Positions 1 through 11,772 of a stretch of DNA of 64,000 nt are shown here, piece by piece. A model generated the notes under the pieces. It worked only from the letters and a program-made list of their open reading frames with translations. It was not told the origin of the DNA and searched no databases. Source of the stretch: Verpa conica (taxonomy: Eukaryota > Ascomycota > Pezizomycetes > Pezizales > Morchellaceae); contig JAUFSD010000001.1 in the NCBI GenBank assembly GCA_033030425.1, forward strand, positions 2,914,001 through 2,978,000. The letters are read 5' to 3'. The translations under genes were made by a program, and so were the position numbers. The first letter of the stretch is position 1; each line of letters begins with the position of its first letter.

Positions 1-194
1 TTACTGTTAGTAAAAAATCTACTTAATAGGTAAATTGAATATGTAGGAATTGAACAAAGGGTGTCATCAGAAGAAAAAAGGTGATTTCTTGTCTCATTGG
101 GTAGATGGCCCTCTGAAGTAGCAAATACGTTTGTGTAACATCATATGATCTGATATAGGTAGGGAAAATTAGAAACATGGGGAAGGAAACTTAC

Positions 195-900
195 TCGGCA
201 CAATTACATCCTTATTGTGTCTCATGAGATCTTCCAAAATAGTTGGTGGTGCTGTTTCCACGTCCGCATCTCTCCAATACACCCAACTGTGATACGGCCT
301 GAGCGTTGCACTCAACAGCCAATTCCTCGCTTGCGCCATTGTCTTCCTCCTGCTTGCCTGAGCAGCGAAACCGTGCCTGTTTTCAACATCCTGTTGCACC
401 TTTTGTCCGAAATCCTTCTCGATAACCGAGATTTCTCCAAAGTGTTGGTGCGGGTCTGGGTCCGCTTGGAGCTTCTCAAGGTAGTCAATCAGGAGCGGTA
501 GCGTCCTATCCTTTGAATCCGATACCAGGAATGCAAGATCGATCAAGTGGTGCGGATACGTAAAGTTCCTCATGTGGGAGAAGAACATTGGTAAATGGGG
601 CTCTGCATCACGGAGAGGTACACACATGAGGATCCTTTCCTCTTTTTCCCACCCCCGCGCACTGCCCTGTACATTTGAGAGATCATAGTGTCGGATTGTG
701 GGGATATGTGAGTCGTCGCGCAGGAACGAGGACATCCCAATGGAGGGGAGGAGAATAAGCCGGAATGAAGGGAATATGACCAGAAGGATGACAGCGGATA
801 TTCCTGCGATTAAACATATTTTAAAGATTATCTGTCTTCGCCAGCGCAAAGCTGGCTGTGTGCGAGGTTGAAACCTGCTTCGTGGAAGGTTTGTGAGCAT
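195..900 (-). CDS. Van1/Anp1-family alpha-mannosyltransferase, 5' exon (partial)
   Basis: This is a type II Golgi membrane protein of the Anp1/Mnn9/Van1 family (GT62), which extends the alpha-1,6-mannan backbone of N-glycans. A short basic N-terminus is followed by one membrane segment at about residues 25-50. The luminal domain then carries family landmarks: a GWEKEERIL block, TYPHHLIDLAFLVSDS, and near the exon end SWVYWRDADVE, where the DAD holds the acidic metal/nucleotide-sugar ligands. The ILEDLMRHNKDVIVP context resembles Van1 more than Mnn9, but I would not fix the paralogue. The reading frame leaves homology at the GTAAGT donor right after the DVIVP codons, so the coding exon ends at 195. 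No convincing next exon lies in 1-194, so the catalytic C-terminal half lies outside the window. The start at 900 is the only ATG that includes the membrane segment. Confidence 0.85.
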
Positions 901-3900
901 ATTTCGGGGAGGATTTGTGGGAGGGACGTGGGTTCTTACCTATGAGGGGATATAGAGAAAGTTGTATTTGGCCCATAGGAGGAGGCATGGCCATTTGTAT
1001 AAGCGTGGGAGTGCCTGGGCATCATCTCGGGCGAGGATACATGCGGTGGTGGTACTAGAGACCGGTGGGTGGATGAGGGGGACAGTGAGTGGTGACAGTG
1101 ATGGTGTTGTTGTCCTGTTGAAGAGTAGGAAGAGGCTCTAGAAAGGGATGCAGGCAAAAAAGAAAGGGGATAAAGAAGCTCCAGGGCTCTTCCTCAAACC
1201 CTGGCAACTGCCGATGTGCAGAAATACTCCAAGATCCCAAGATCCCACAGTAATTGAAGTGAGGGTCAAGAAACGTCCCCGCAACAGAAGTGAACACTAA
1301 AGCTGAAACGGAGCACGGAGCAGAGAGAGATGATCTATTCTGAGGAGGCAAAGATGGGCGGCGATTGCCCTAGCTTGTGGACACGATGCTGATCCTCTAC
1401 CCCGGGAGACTCCGAGTGGACCTTCCAATTTCCCCTCTGACATAAAATAGAAGCTCAAAAAGAAAATAATTCTTATCCAAAAGTAGAAAGTCCAAAATCA
1501 TTCTTCGGCGCTGACAAAATTATCTACGATACAGTGTATGGTAGAAAAGATCGAGAAACCAGGGTCCACTGTCAGAGCCTTGTGGCCAACCCTACTATGT
1601 ACTAGGATCTTCATCAAAAATTGAATCTTGTGTCCCAAAGAAACATCGGAATATATGACCTCTAGTATAAAATTTATAACTCATTGACTTTTATTGATTC
1701 TGTTACATGTAGATTTGGGCACATGTTGGGTACTTCTAGGGATGGTTCTACATTGCACAGATTCTATTCCACCACAACCTAAGGCCCTAGGCCTAATAAA
1801 AAGAGATGAGGTTTTATTAGACCTATAATAAGTTATATCCTATTTGGTTAGCTGTTTTATTAGCTGCGAGACCCGGAAAATCGGCTCAAATCGTGCGTGC
1901 GTTGTATCGTGAGGCCAAAGAACTTTCTCGCTGGCCAGAAGTATCGTCTCCGCAGGTTATTTACATCGCCACGTAGGGTTGGTAGTAACTCCCACCAGAC
2001 TAAGTATAAAGAACAAATAAACGGCCCAGATACGCCACCTCTCAAGACTCACGACATTTTCAGAGTCGGTGGAATTAGTTCGATTAGGCAGGCTGTAATA
2101 AAAAGATGTAAATTAGAAACCCTAGTCGAATATGAGCGAATATGAGCGAATATGTTCTAGGAAAAGCTATGGAAAAGAAGAAACTCTTTTCCAACTTATA
2201 ATCTTTCAAACAATATGACCTTCCCGCGAAATAATGAAGAAGCCTTTCATGAGCTTAAAATCTCCCGAGCAGTATCTGCTACGCTACAAGAGATGTTAAG
2301 TAGAGAATGGACAAGGAAAGAAATAATTCCTGCAAAGAAAGGGCTTGCGGAAGGTAGTGCGATAAGAGTCTTCTAAAGTTCCGACTTCCAGATCGATCAA
2401 TAGCGTACGGGTCCCTGTCGATGACTGATTCAGCATGCTGGATCCCTTTTTTGAGCTATAGCGCTTCATGTGGAATTTGCCACCATAGTGCCTATGGGTT
2501 TTGGGAGGGGTGTCTAGGAGAAGCTTAAGCTTATTATAAAAATACGCTTGAGACTAAAATCTAGTATTCTCATAAAGTGGATATTCTTATAGGTAGCGAG
2601 AATTTGATGAGACTAATTTTATGGAGGGCCGAGATGCATGTTCTTATAGTGTATTTATTCTTACGAGCAATTTTCTTATAGCGATCTCCTCATAAACTAT
2701 CAGTAGAGCCAAAACTGTCTAAATGTGCATTTCAACAGACGTTGGAAGGCTTTGAGATCAGGATGGTTTCCGATGAGGAAGAATGTCGAATTTTTTTTAT
2801 TAAACTACAGCAGTCTTTAACGCCCCAGCTTGGGTGGTCACATGAGGAATGGTAATCTCAAAATTCGCTTCATCGGTTAGAAAATGTAAAATTTACACTA
2901 AAAGTGACCTTATGGGGAGTTGAATCTTATTTGTGGAGTGGGGTGACCATAGATAAGTTATAAATTAATGGGATAATGAGGACAAGAGCAAGGTGTTGAA
3001 GTCCTTAGGCCAAAGGTTAGGGTTACCCGCAAGAAATTGACTGTAGAAGCTACTAGCCTAAAGAAAGAAATCCATTCGGTTAGTGTATTGTTCCTGTGCT
3101 GCCGTTAAGCTGACATCCCATAACCATGATGCCGCTTGCCCAAAACAAGATACGAGATCTCGCATAGCGCTTATTTTTAGCCCCAACGTTACATAGACCT
3201 TTCCACCCCCCGGAATAGACACCGCGATACCTCCAAACACCCCTTTCCTATCGTTGCCGGCTCCGGCTCTAGACCTGCGTTTTTCAGCTTTCTTGGAGAA
3301 TGCACTGACATTATTTTAAAAAAAAAACTCTCAAGCTCAACTCGGTGTTTTTTTTTGTTTTTTGGCGTCTTATGTTTTCTCTCCCACACGAGAACCCAAT
3401 TTAACGGAGATTAGTCCGAGATATCGGACCTCAACATGAAGCAAACCAGCCGAATATGGTGGGTATCATAAGCTACATGTAGCACTGTAATATCGAGGTT
3501 TGTTGGAGTTACATCAGACGAAAACAATAAGCTCGGAAAAGTGCAGTGAGATCTTATTAGCAAGAAATTGTATGTACAACAAGTGAGGGTTAAATCTCAT
3601 TAGCTGTTTGCATATATAGTGCGTATGTATGTATGTACTCAAGGAACGAGTTAAGCTACATACCGCATGTCAGGCCGCTCCACCCGGAGGAAATTATTAC
3701 TAGATCCAAAACAGTATCAAGAGGCTGAAATAAAGTACAAGACACGAGCGTTACCGTTACGCAATATCACTCGGCATGTCTTGGAGTCTCATAACTAGAT
3801 ATAAATACAACTGTCTAGTTGAGTGAGTTTAGTGCTACCTGAACTGACCTCCCGTGGGCTGATTTTTCCAAGGCTTGGTCTAATACAGAATAGTTATCCC

Positions 3901-5501
3901 TATCAGTCAACACAGTCTTATTATTGGTATGTGAGCCTCCGGAAATGTTCTTTGGCGTTGGTGAAAGGTTTCTAAATAAATATCAAGAGCTGATTTTGGG
4001 CTTGCCCGCTCTGCTCTGATATTATGTACGTTTAGCCATACACTCATAAGTTCCGCCGACAGCTGCAGAAGACCGATCGGTCATCGCTAAAAACAGCTTT
4101 ATATAACTTATAATTAGAGCGTTTCCGTCCCCAAAGCTTAGATCCAAATTGCAAATCAGCCTCTACCGCACTCTAGCCCCTTCTAAGGCTAGCTCCTATA
4201 CTAAATCTTGGCTTGTTTAAGCTCTCAGCAAACAAACATTTTCTTCCATCCACAGTTCAAACCCCACTACAACCCACAATGGCTCCCCTACCATGCACTA
4301 CTAAAGTTTAACCCGTTAGCCAAAAAACTTCCTCAAGCACCTGAAACCCTAGTTGCATATCTTATGGCGACTATAATATTTTTTCAACAGGCATTTATCC
4401 ACTCAAGGGAGTACAATTAAAGGAGCCAAACACGTTTTCTTGGCATTTTTTAAACATACTTTTGTCTCTTTTATCTTTAATATGGCGTACCGTATATTTC
4501 TAGTAATTTGGTCTACAGTAGCCAGGGGCAAGTTTTATAATTCATGGTTAAAAAAAAAAGGTCTCATCACACCAGTACAACCCCACATCTCTCTTGCCTA
4601 GTGTCTTCAGTCCTCATGCCTCAAAGCCCTAATACAGCGGGTTAAATCCTGGGAGGCAATTAATACAATACCACAATACCACAATACCCTTCTAGTTACG
4701 TACTACTAGACTACAAGCTATTCCAGCAAAAGATATAGGGAACAAAGATAAAGAAATTTCCAGGAATCTTAATTCTATAGCATATCAGAAGAGTATTTAT
4801 ACTTCTTTACAATCTCATGTGTTGTAGATTTCCTTATGACCCCCCTGCCAAGATTTTTCCTCATTGGCTCTTTTAACGACATCTTACACTACATTGCATG
4901 ATCTATCCTAGAGACATCATGAACGAAAAAAACACCCCGTGAACGGAAGATCAGCAATAAAAGAGATTTACCGTAGTCACCTAGCATTGAGTGTTATCGA
5001 TTCGATTCGTTATTGAGTAGTTATGGTCATAACCGAATTTGGAGCGAGTAGCAGGCGGTAGATGCGCCATACAGTATACTTAGTCAGGTTTTTACCTGGA
5101 AAAACCCTGATAAGTAATCTTAAATACTTGGAAAAGCTAGGACTAAGGAAATTGAAAACATATAGTACTTTAGTAAAGATATATTTATACAAGACATGAA
5201 AGGTTGACAAGCAGATGGTTTCTAGCATTTAGCAACATATCTGCTTGAGAGTTAAATTTAGAATTTGCTACTTAATCTCCAGGTTCCCCTCTGACGGAAA
5301 CTTTTGCGGTCATATACTGGTATACGTATAACTGAATTTTTATTTCAAGTACTCTCCCTTTCCTACCAGAAATAATATTGGATAGTCCCAGTTTCCCGGG
5401 CATAAGCCAATATCATAATTATACAATATCCAGAGTAGAGGACCCACGTCTCACCCAGAGATAACACATACCCATACACAGTAGGCCCATACGCCTACAA
5501 T
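901..5501. other. Gene-free AT-rich stretch
   Basis: I find no coding region that I can support in these 4.6 kb. The first ~450 bases are presumably the promoter and leader of the mannosyltransferase. The rest holds only short random reading frames, a decayed inverted-repeat element near 2521-2712, and a small tandem CACAATAC-like repeat near 4672-4690. Composition is AT-rich with many stop codons in all frames. Confidence 0.6.
2521..2712. mobile_element. Decayed short inverted-repeat element (MITE-like), relative of 49204-49307
   Basis: Both halves resemble the intact element at 49204-49307. The left half holds AAATACGCTTGAGAC followed by TATTCTCATAAAGTGGATATTCTTATAG. The right half, read on the minus strand, holds GCTCGTAAGAATAA, CTATAAGAACATGCATCTCGG and GATCGCTATAAG. 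It is longer than the intact copy and the ends have diverged, so it looks like an old copy or an element with an insertion. No transposase is present. Confidence 0.5.
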
Positions 5502-5996
5502 TTATTCTTTATATTCGTTTTTCGACTTGAGTACCACCAACTGGAGTATAGTAAAAGTATACTCTTCCTCCCAAAACCCCTCAACTCTTCCACCGAACCT
5601 ACAACTATCCACAACATCCAGTAACGACTCTTTAACTTCTTCACATTCGAGACAGACATTGCGTTGACCACATATAGCGATTGATCCTGTATTGAAAGTA
5701 ATTAACTCTGTACAGGGTGATCTTGAGTTTGCGTGGCAGCAGCGACCAAAGTCACTAAGATGTACAATAGCCCGAACTATATCGTATGTGTATGGACTGT
5801 CCCCATTAGTCTGACAGTAGATTTTGATAGAGTGTCTGTGCGTAGGGATAGAGCTTAGGTCTGTTGAGTAGTAGTGAGTTGAGAGGCTTGAGTTTGTTAA
5901 GTTTCCAGGACTCAACACTGCGGGCTGCCAACCGATCTGGTGTATAACAAGAGTGAACATGAGACCAATTAAGAGGAATAATGTGAGCCAACCCAT
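5502..5996 (-). CDS. Small secreted cysteine-rich protein
   Basis: A single-exon frame of 164 residues. The first ~20 residues (MGWLTLFLLIGLMFTLVI) form a clear signal-peptide core. The mature part has eight cysteines, an even number suitable for disulphides, including GRCCH, SPC, ICGQRNVCLEC and a C-terminal VDSCRFGG followed by GFW. A Cys-rich core ending in a Leu/Ile-rich helix, then C-x-x-GG and an aromatic, is common in fungal secreted effector-like and Ecp2-like proteins, but I cannot name a family. N-x-T/S sites occur near residues 32 and 35. It lies 543 bp downstream of CHO2 on the same strand. Function is unknown; a role outside the cell is inferred only from the signal peptide and cysteines. 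Confidence 0.6.
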   Translation of the reverse strand: MGWLTLFLLIGLMFTLVIHQIGWQPAVLSPGNLTNSSLSTHYYSTDLSSIPTHRHSIKIYCQTNGDSPYTYDIVRAIVHLSDFGRCCHANSRSPCTELITFNTGSIAICGQRNVCLECEEVKESLLDVVDSCRFGGRVEGFWEEEYTFTILQLVVLKSKNEYKE

Positions 5997-6249
5997 GGCA
6001 GAAATTTAGATAAATATATCAGGCAACTTCTAGAGATGAGGCTGTCAGAGTTGATAAATGTACCTTGTTGTCGTGAACTTGAAGTCAGTTTGGTCTCCAT
6101 AGCCCAAAAAAAAATACTTCACGCCAGATCATTTATTAACTCCAGCTACATGTGCCTATGATTAAAGTTCAAAGGCCACGGATCAGCCATACATACAACC
6201 TTACTTCAAGAAATATCATTATACTTCAATCACTAATAAGTGCAAATAA

Positions 6250-6492
6250 TCAAATTCTGGTATTGATACCTCGCGCCTCCTTACAATCACTTTTATAAAC
6301 GTACAACCACCCCCAAACAGAGACTAAAGAGAACCCCCAAACAACAATGAAACTCATCCATCTACCGAAACCCCTCCCACCCCATTTTTTGAAGATATAG
6401 TTTTTGAGAAACCCCATAAGAGACATGAAAAAAACATGAATGAAGAAACACATAAGTAAACTCCACCAAGCATTCTTCGAAAAAGGAAACAA
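6250..6492 (-). pseudogene. Possible membrane-protein fragment (acyltransferase-like tail?)
   Basis: An 80-residue frame directly downstream of CHO2 encodes two hydrophobic segments separated by a basic loop (KKWGGRGFGRW). The pattern of two membrane helices with a GRxxGRW-type loop, ending soon after the last helix, recalls the C-terminus of fungal wax-synthase-like O-acyltransferases. There is no room upstream for the rest of such a gene, because CHO2 ends 47 bp away on the same strand. It could equally be a chance hydrophobic translation of T-rich 3' sequence. I treat it as an uncertain relic. Confidence 0.2.
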
Positions 6493-6538
6493 AAAAAGTC
6501 GTTAAAAACCTGCTATTACTATAACACGTATAGGAAAA

Positions 6539-9500
6539 TTAGTGCTTCGATACACTTGGAGTAGAAGTCCCAGTAGTGTTCATGCTGAATGGAGCCTAAG
6601 GTGAGGAGGAAATTAGTATATATCATGGCCTATATGGAGGATTTTACTTACCAAAACTCTCTTTGCATTACATATCCTCCAAGCCAACTTTCTCACATTT
6701 CCATCTGCCTGAACAACTTCTGGTGCAAAGTCCACGCCGAACATTTCTTTAACAGCGTATACAATCCTCTTGGCATACTTTTCCTCTCCAAGCCCACCAA
6801 ACTCTTCCAGAACAGTCGCCGGCGCCAAATCATCGTTGCTTTCAAAGCACCTAATAACAACCGGCAAAAGATGTTTCTCAACCTTCTCCTGCATCTCCTC
6901 GGTATCCATGCATGCGACATCCTCATCTTCGTCTACTTCAACCTTCTCAATAACAACCTCAAATGGCAAGCTAATAGCCATAACATTGTGTTTTCCATCG
7001 TGGTGGTATCTAAACTCATATACGCCGTTGCTCCAGAATGCCTTGTCACACCCGAATTCGACTTCCCCTTTAAAGATCGGCTCTCCGTCTTCGGCCCAAA
7101 TGCCCTTAATGTCGGACGAAATGATACCGCTTTCAGGGTCCTCGGAAAGATCGTATTCATCCTTACAGGTCGCAATCCACCTTCCCATAGATGCGATTTT
7201 AGTTATGAGCCGGGAGCGGTTATCTGTAATCCTGTACAATCCAATCCAATCTTTCCTTGAGTGATTAATTGGGGCAGTCCATCCAACTCTAACAGGCTCT
7301 CCATAAGCTACTGACAAACTCTGAGATTCTTCCGAGCCCTTTTGTGTCATTGCATTCAAGATATCCAGAGAATATCTCTTGGCATCATAGTTTGCCAGAT
7401 CATCCGCAAGACGAGTAATAGATAGCATGGCAGGGTATTGCGAGAACAAGAATTGTGTATCTTTAACAACACCCATAACCCCTTGAGCAAACTTTGGTCT
7501 AGCCGATTCCAAGAACTCCTCAACGAAGTCAGTGGCCTCTGCAAGTACCTTGTCAACTGAACCTTGGAAGGACTTAACGTGATCTGCAACTGGTGGTGGA
7601 ATGGCTTTCTTAATGGTCCTAACAACTCCCGCTTCTCGACGAATTTTGCTGCCATACAATTTCTGCATATGAGGTCCCTCAATAAACTGAATGAACAAGA
7701 GGGCGCAAACGTGTGATAAAAGTCCCAACATAAACACAGCCGATGAGGAGGTAATCAAGACAATACCCCAAATACCCGCACAGCCAATAAGACGCTCAGG
7801 GTTATTCAGGTATCTGTAGATACCCGAGTACGTCAAGTTGGGGCTAGGAAGCTCAAAAAAGAAGTCTCCGTAGAACCAACCGAATTCACCAAGAGATTCA
7901 TAGATTGATGTAGAGGTCCAGAGCTGGAGGGCGATGAGCATAATGCCAACAGTATGCCTAAATAGCACGAGTTTTTCCTCGCCAGCAGGCCAATGGTACA
8001 TTTTCCAACCGGCAGCCATGAACGAGGCATGGCACATGACCAAAGAAACATGATACAAGCTCTTCCATTGCCTCCAGGCCTCTTCTCTAGTCTCGCCAAA
8101 CTTCAGAAAGTGTCGAATCCATGATTTATTGTTACTCTGCCCGAGAAGAATTGCACCGATACCCACAGTGTGCCAAAGCCTCCACATGAGAGCGTGAATG
8201 ACGAAAAGAGCTTGAAGCATTGGTGTATTAGGAGTGAGCATAGTCAAAGAGACAAGGTAGACCAGTAGGAGAACCGTTAAAAGGTGAGTGTTGTGGAAGA
8301 GATCAAACTTTCCAAGCAGCTTGTGGTCCTTTGCCGTGTTTGCCGGATCCTCAACGATGGCCATAGAAACTGACGAAGCTGAGCTAGTCCTTTTCCCTCC
8401 AGAAGAACTGGGCCTAATCATTGGTTGCGGAGGGGCTGACTTTCGGCGCGGTGCAGGAGGGTTATAGGTTTTATCAATGTGAGGGTTTTCAACTATAGTG
8501 AGGAATGCAAACTGGGCTGCGTGTGCAAGAAGGGAAGTAAAAAGAACCGTGTAAGATGCAGCCATAAGAGAAATTCCCTGTTTATTTGTCAATTAAACCC
8601 TCAAAAATCTCCACACGTATGGTCTACAAGTGAGAACTCACGTAGTATCCGGCATAACCAACAGAGTACATTGGGTGGGGTGCCATCTCGAAAACACCGT
8701 CGAATGTAAGATTCTGGTCAATGAGGAAAAAGAAATCACCCCAATCTGTTTTTAAAAGGATCTTAGCCTAGTGTTCATTTTACGGTATTGAACTGAAAAG
8801 TGGCTGCTGCATAGAAAATTAAGATACTCACACCAGGCGTAGTCCTTGACAACTCTGTGAGCGTCCAATTTAACCCAGAGATTAAACATAAACAGTACGA
8901 TCCCACCAATCCATCTCCCCAATGTCAATCCCCAGCCTTCGCCCTCTGGAACATAGGCACAAGAGATAGCAAAAAGCACATAGCTGACAAAGTCACACAT
9001 CAAGATTAGGTCGACGACTCTGCGGAACACAAGCCAAGTATTGTATTCTATGGGTGCTTCCTCAAAAACATAGTCCCCACTCTTTACTTCATCCGGAATT
9101 TTTGTCTCAATTTCGTGTTTAATGAGTTTGTAAATTGCTGGCTGGCGAGAAGCATCAAAAATACCAGACTTACGGGCCCAGTAGACAAGCCATTTATAAT
9201 TGGACTGATTATGCAAGAGGTAGCCAATACCGAAATTGTAAGCAGTTCTCCAGAAGAGGAATGCAGCGCACATAACGGGCGTACGAAACGATGAAGGAAG
9301 TAAATATAGCAGGGCTATATGCACTGCTAAAACACCAAGAATAAGGATATCCGACAAGTTCTTAGGTTGGGTTGGGGATAGTAGGGTAGAGACCATATCG
9401 TGGGTCTGGGGAACGACAAAGACTACACCAATACCATTGTCTAATCAGTCTCAAGTATCTATTATCGTATGGAAATAGAGAAGAAAGCGGATGGTTACTT

Positions 9501-9673
9501 TTGCCATCAGGTGTGCGGCCAAAGGTTTTGCGAGGCTTTGAAGAGTCTTCCTCATCAACCACCGCCGAATCATTCGTAGAGACACTACCCGTCGTACTAC
9601 CAGCAACCTCCTCCGTAGGTTTACTACGAAGCTTCACATTGGAGCCATTAGGCTCCTCCAGGTCCGTAGCCAT
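6539..9673 (-). CDS. CHO2: Phosphatidylethanolamine N-methyltransferase Cho2
   Basis: Class I PE methyltransferase of the endoplasmic reticulum, which makes the first S-adenosylmethionine-dependent methylation in the Kennedy-independent route to phosphatidylcholine. Exons on the minus strand: 9673-9499, 9422-8832, 8745-8642, 8577-6652, 6595-6539, giving 950 residues, the usual length for fungal Cho2. All junctions keep frame and restore family sequence: [51 protein letters not shown] and CNAKRVL/APFSMN. Two tandem methyltransferase-like modules are visible, each with several membrane helices and the pattern [16 protein letters not shown] in the first. The C-terminal ~200 residues form a soluble domain. 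A fifth exon of 57 bases encodes only the last 18 residues and the stop. The next step (Opi3-type methylation) is not encoded here. Confidence 0.95.
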
Positions 9674-11772
9674 TGTTGAAAAGCCCTCACAGCAGGCTAT
9701 TGAAATCTAGTGGGAATCCTGTTGAAGGATTAACTAATGTTGTGGAAAGAGATGTGGATATGGAGTAGGGAAAGTCAAAGGGAAGTGGGAGGGCTCAAAG
9801 GGAGGGCGAACCTTACAATCTATACGACTTTTCTATGCTGCGTCTTTGATAATTCTTGTAAGGTGTTCGGAGGAAGAGAAAGAAAGACCTGTCATTTCAT
9901 ACCGGCAATTCCGCCTCTCTTTTACCGGCACCAATCAAGCGAGATCAGAGATTCACTAGGTGATATTGTATCACGCAGGGGCAGGGGCCACCGCTCAACC
10001 GAGCCAACGACACACGGCACGAAAAGGCCAGCAACGTCAACTGTGAAATGGGTTAGGAAGATAGACACTTCATCGAGCACATGTGGCCAGAGTGCATATG
10101 AACATTCAGGCAGACAGGTTTCGTAAGTACACCCGACTTTATAGATGTTAAAACGAATTACTTCCTATTATACCACAGGTTTCTCAATCAAGTAACTTAC
10201 CACCTGACCAGATAATACTTGTTTCATGTGTATCACATGCTCAGTCAGAACCCTAAAATTTTGGTCCCAGGATCCAAGATCGTAATCCTAGGCTGTAATC
10301 CCCACGCATGAGGCTGTGATCTAGGGTTACATGCACTGACCAAACATACATATATATATGTACTTGCAATTATCCATAGAGGACTTCTGCTCTAAAGTTT
10401 TGAAAAACGGTGATGCAGCCCTTTTTCGTATTTGTGGAACTATATATTCCCCGATGGATTTTGTTGCGGCAATAGCGATGCAGCCGCCCCATAGCTAATC
10501 GGAGGTCTACAATTCCAACACTGCTACAGATACGAACATCAAAGCTCTCTGCTGCGCGTGCAGATGGATGTCTAACCGTTTCCGTTTACAGCGGCTCGTC
10601 AGCTCCACCCCACGTTCTAAATCACGGTCGGACGCGGGGTAGACAAGTCCCAACAGAAACAGGACACCAATTTCCCGCCTCACATAACCTCGTCGTTGTT
10701 TGGTCCGGCGATGAGGCCTGGTCCAGGCTTCTATAACAATAACAACGTCATCAGGTTCCATTTCCATTATATTCACATTCTGCTCGTACAAAGAATTCTA
10801 GGTTTATGAGCCTCAGAAAGTTACAGGTTCAGCCTGAAGTACTGAAGTCTTGTCTCGGGTAGTTACGGAAACATATTTTCCGTTGGGACATTTTCACATG
10901 CAAATCCAACATATGCGCCAAGATCTCTATGGCGTTAGGGTTAGGGCAAGTCGATGTGAACGAGGCTGAAAGCTTAGCTTAACGCCCGTTCGTGGAATGT
11001 TTCCTTGTGCTTTTTTTTATATCAAAAGAAATCACATGGCAGGATATGTATGTGCTTTATCTGCACCGTCTATGTCCCCTTTTTGGCGCGCGTAGCCGCT
11101 CATGCTTGGCGACTACCCAACCAGATATATTATAACATATGTAGTTAGATAAAAGTCACGATACATGTAGGTTTGTTAAACTGTCACAATCGATTGATTT
11201 ATAGTAGGTGATAGCCCTACTAGGGGTTTTGTGATGTAAGTAGAAGTGTAAAAAATAATCATTTACAGCTCTTAAAGCTAACGAACATTCTAGAAATGTA
11301 TATACAGACTAATACAAAGGCAACAGCGAGCTCATAAATTATCCGAAAAAGATAAAACTCCTTTAAAGAGGCTCTTAATAATTAAGTGACGAAACACAAA
11401 AGCTCAGCGATTCCCTAAAGCTAATGTTTTCCATATCAACTCTCGGCCGATAGCTTCGAGGAACTGAACCCCGCCGGAGTTATATGTCTTTACACGGAAT
11501 TCCGTTCAAGTGGAACAGAATAAGCCTTCTGGAATTTAAAAATCTATGAGAAACCCTAAAATTCTGGACCTGGTTATATCGGCCGATAGTACTTGTATAT
11601 ATATGTGCATCTATATACGAGTCAAAGCAACCATATCCTACTCCCCTATAAGCTACCTCTAGCTATATCCGCCCAAAGCGCAAAACTCGCCCTCAATTAC
11701 TAGATCAATAATCCGGATATAACCTGAGCGACTAGTCCCCAAATCACATTAACCGCCAAGAAAATACCCACA
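9674..11772. other. Intergenic region between CHO2 and the SDR gene
   Basis: It carries the divergent promoters of CHO2 (minus) and the dehydrogenase (plus). No gene is supported; frames at 9737-10126 and 10507-10791 have no recognisable protein features. Two TCGGCCGA palindromes lie at 11443 and 11579. A 16-base AACCCTAAAATTNTGG motif occurs twice (near 10252 and 11553), and GTTAGGGTTAGGG, a telomere-repeat-like stretch, is near 10934. Confidence 0.5.
11443..11586. promoter_or_regulatory. Two TCGGCCGA palindromes upstream of the SDR gene
   Basis: TCGGCCGATAG occurs at 11443 and again at 11579, about 330 and 195 bases before the SDR start codon. CGG and CCG half-sites in inverted arrangement are the typical targets of Zn2Cys6 dimers. 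The same octamer appears upstream of the SDR paralogue near the window end (63144). Function is inferred from position and sequence only. Confidence 0.3.

Noticed and set aside
4190..4290. tRNA-like B-box (AGTTCAAACCCCAC)
   Set aside because: No matching A-box, acceptor stem or anticodon arm could be drawn around it.
6589..7260. 223-residue plus-strand frame across CHO2
   Set aside because: Lies wholly opposite the well-supported CHO2 exon 4; no protein features.
9737..10126. 129-residue frame upstream of CHO2
   Set aside because: No start context, no motif, basic low-complexity composition; sits in the promoter region.
10507..10791. 94-residue minus frame
   Set aside because: No recognisable domain or splice partners; likely chance.
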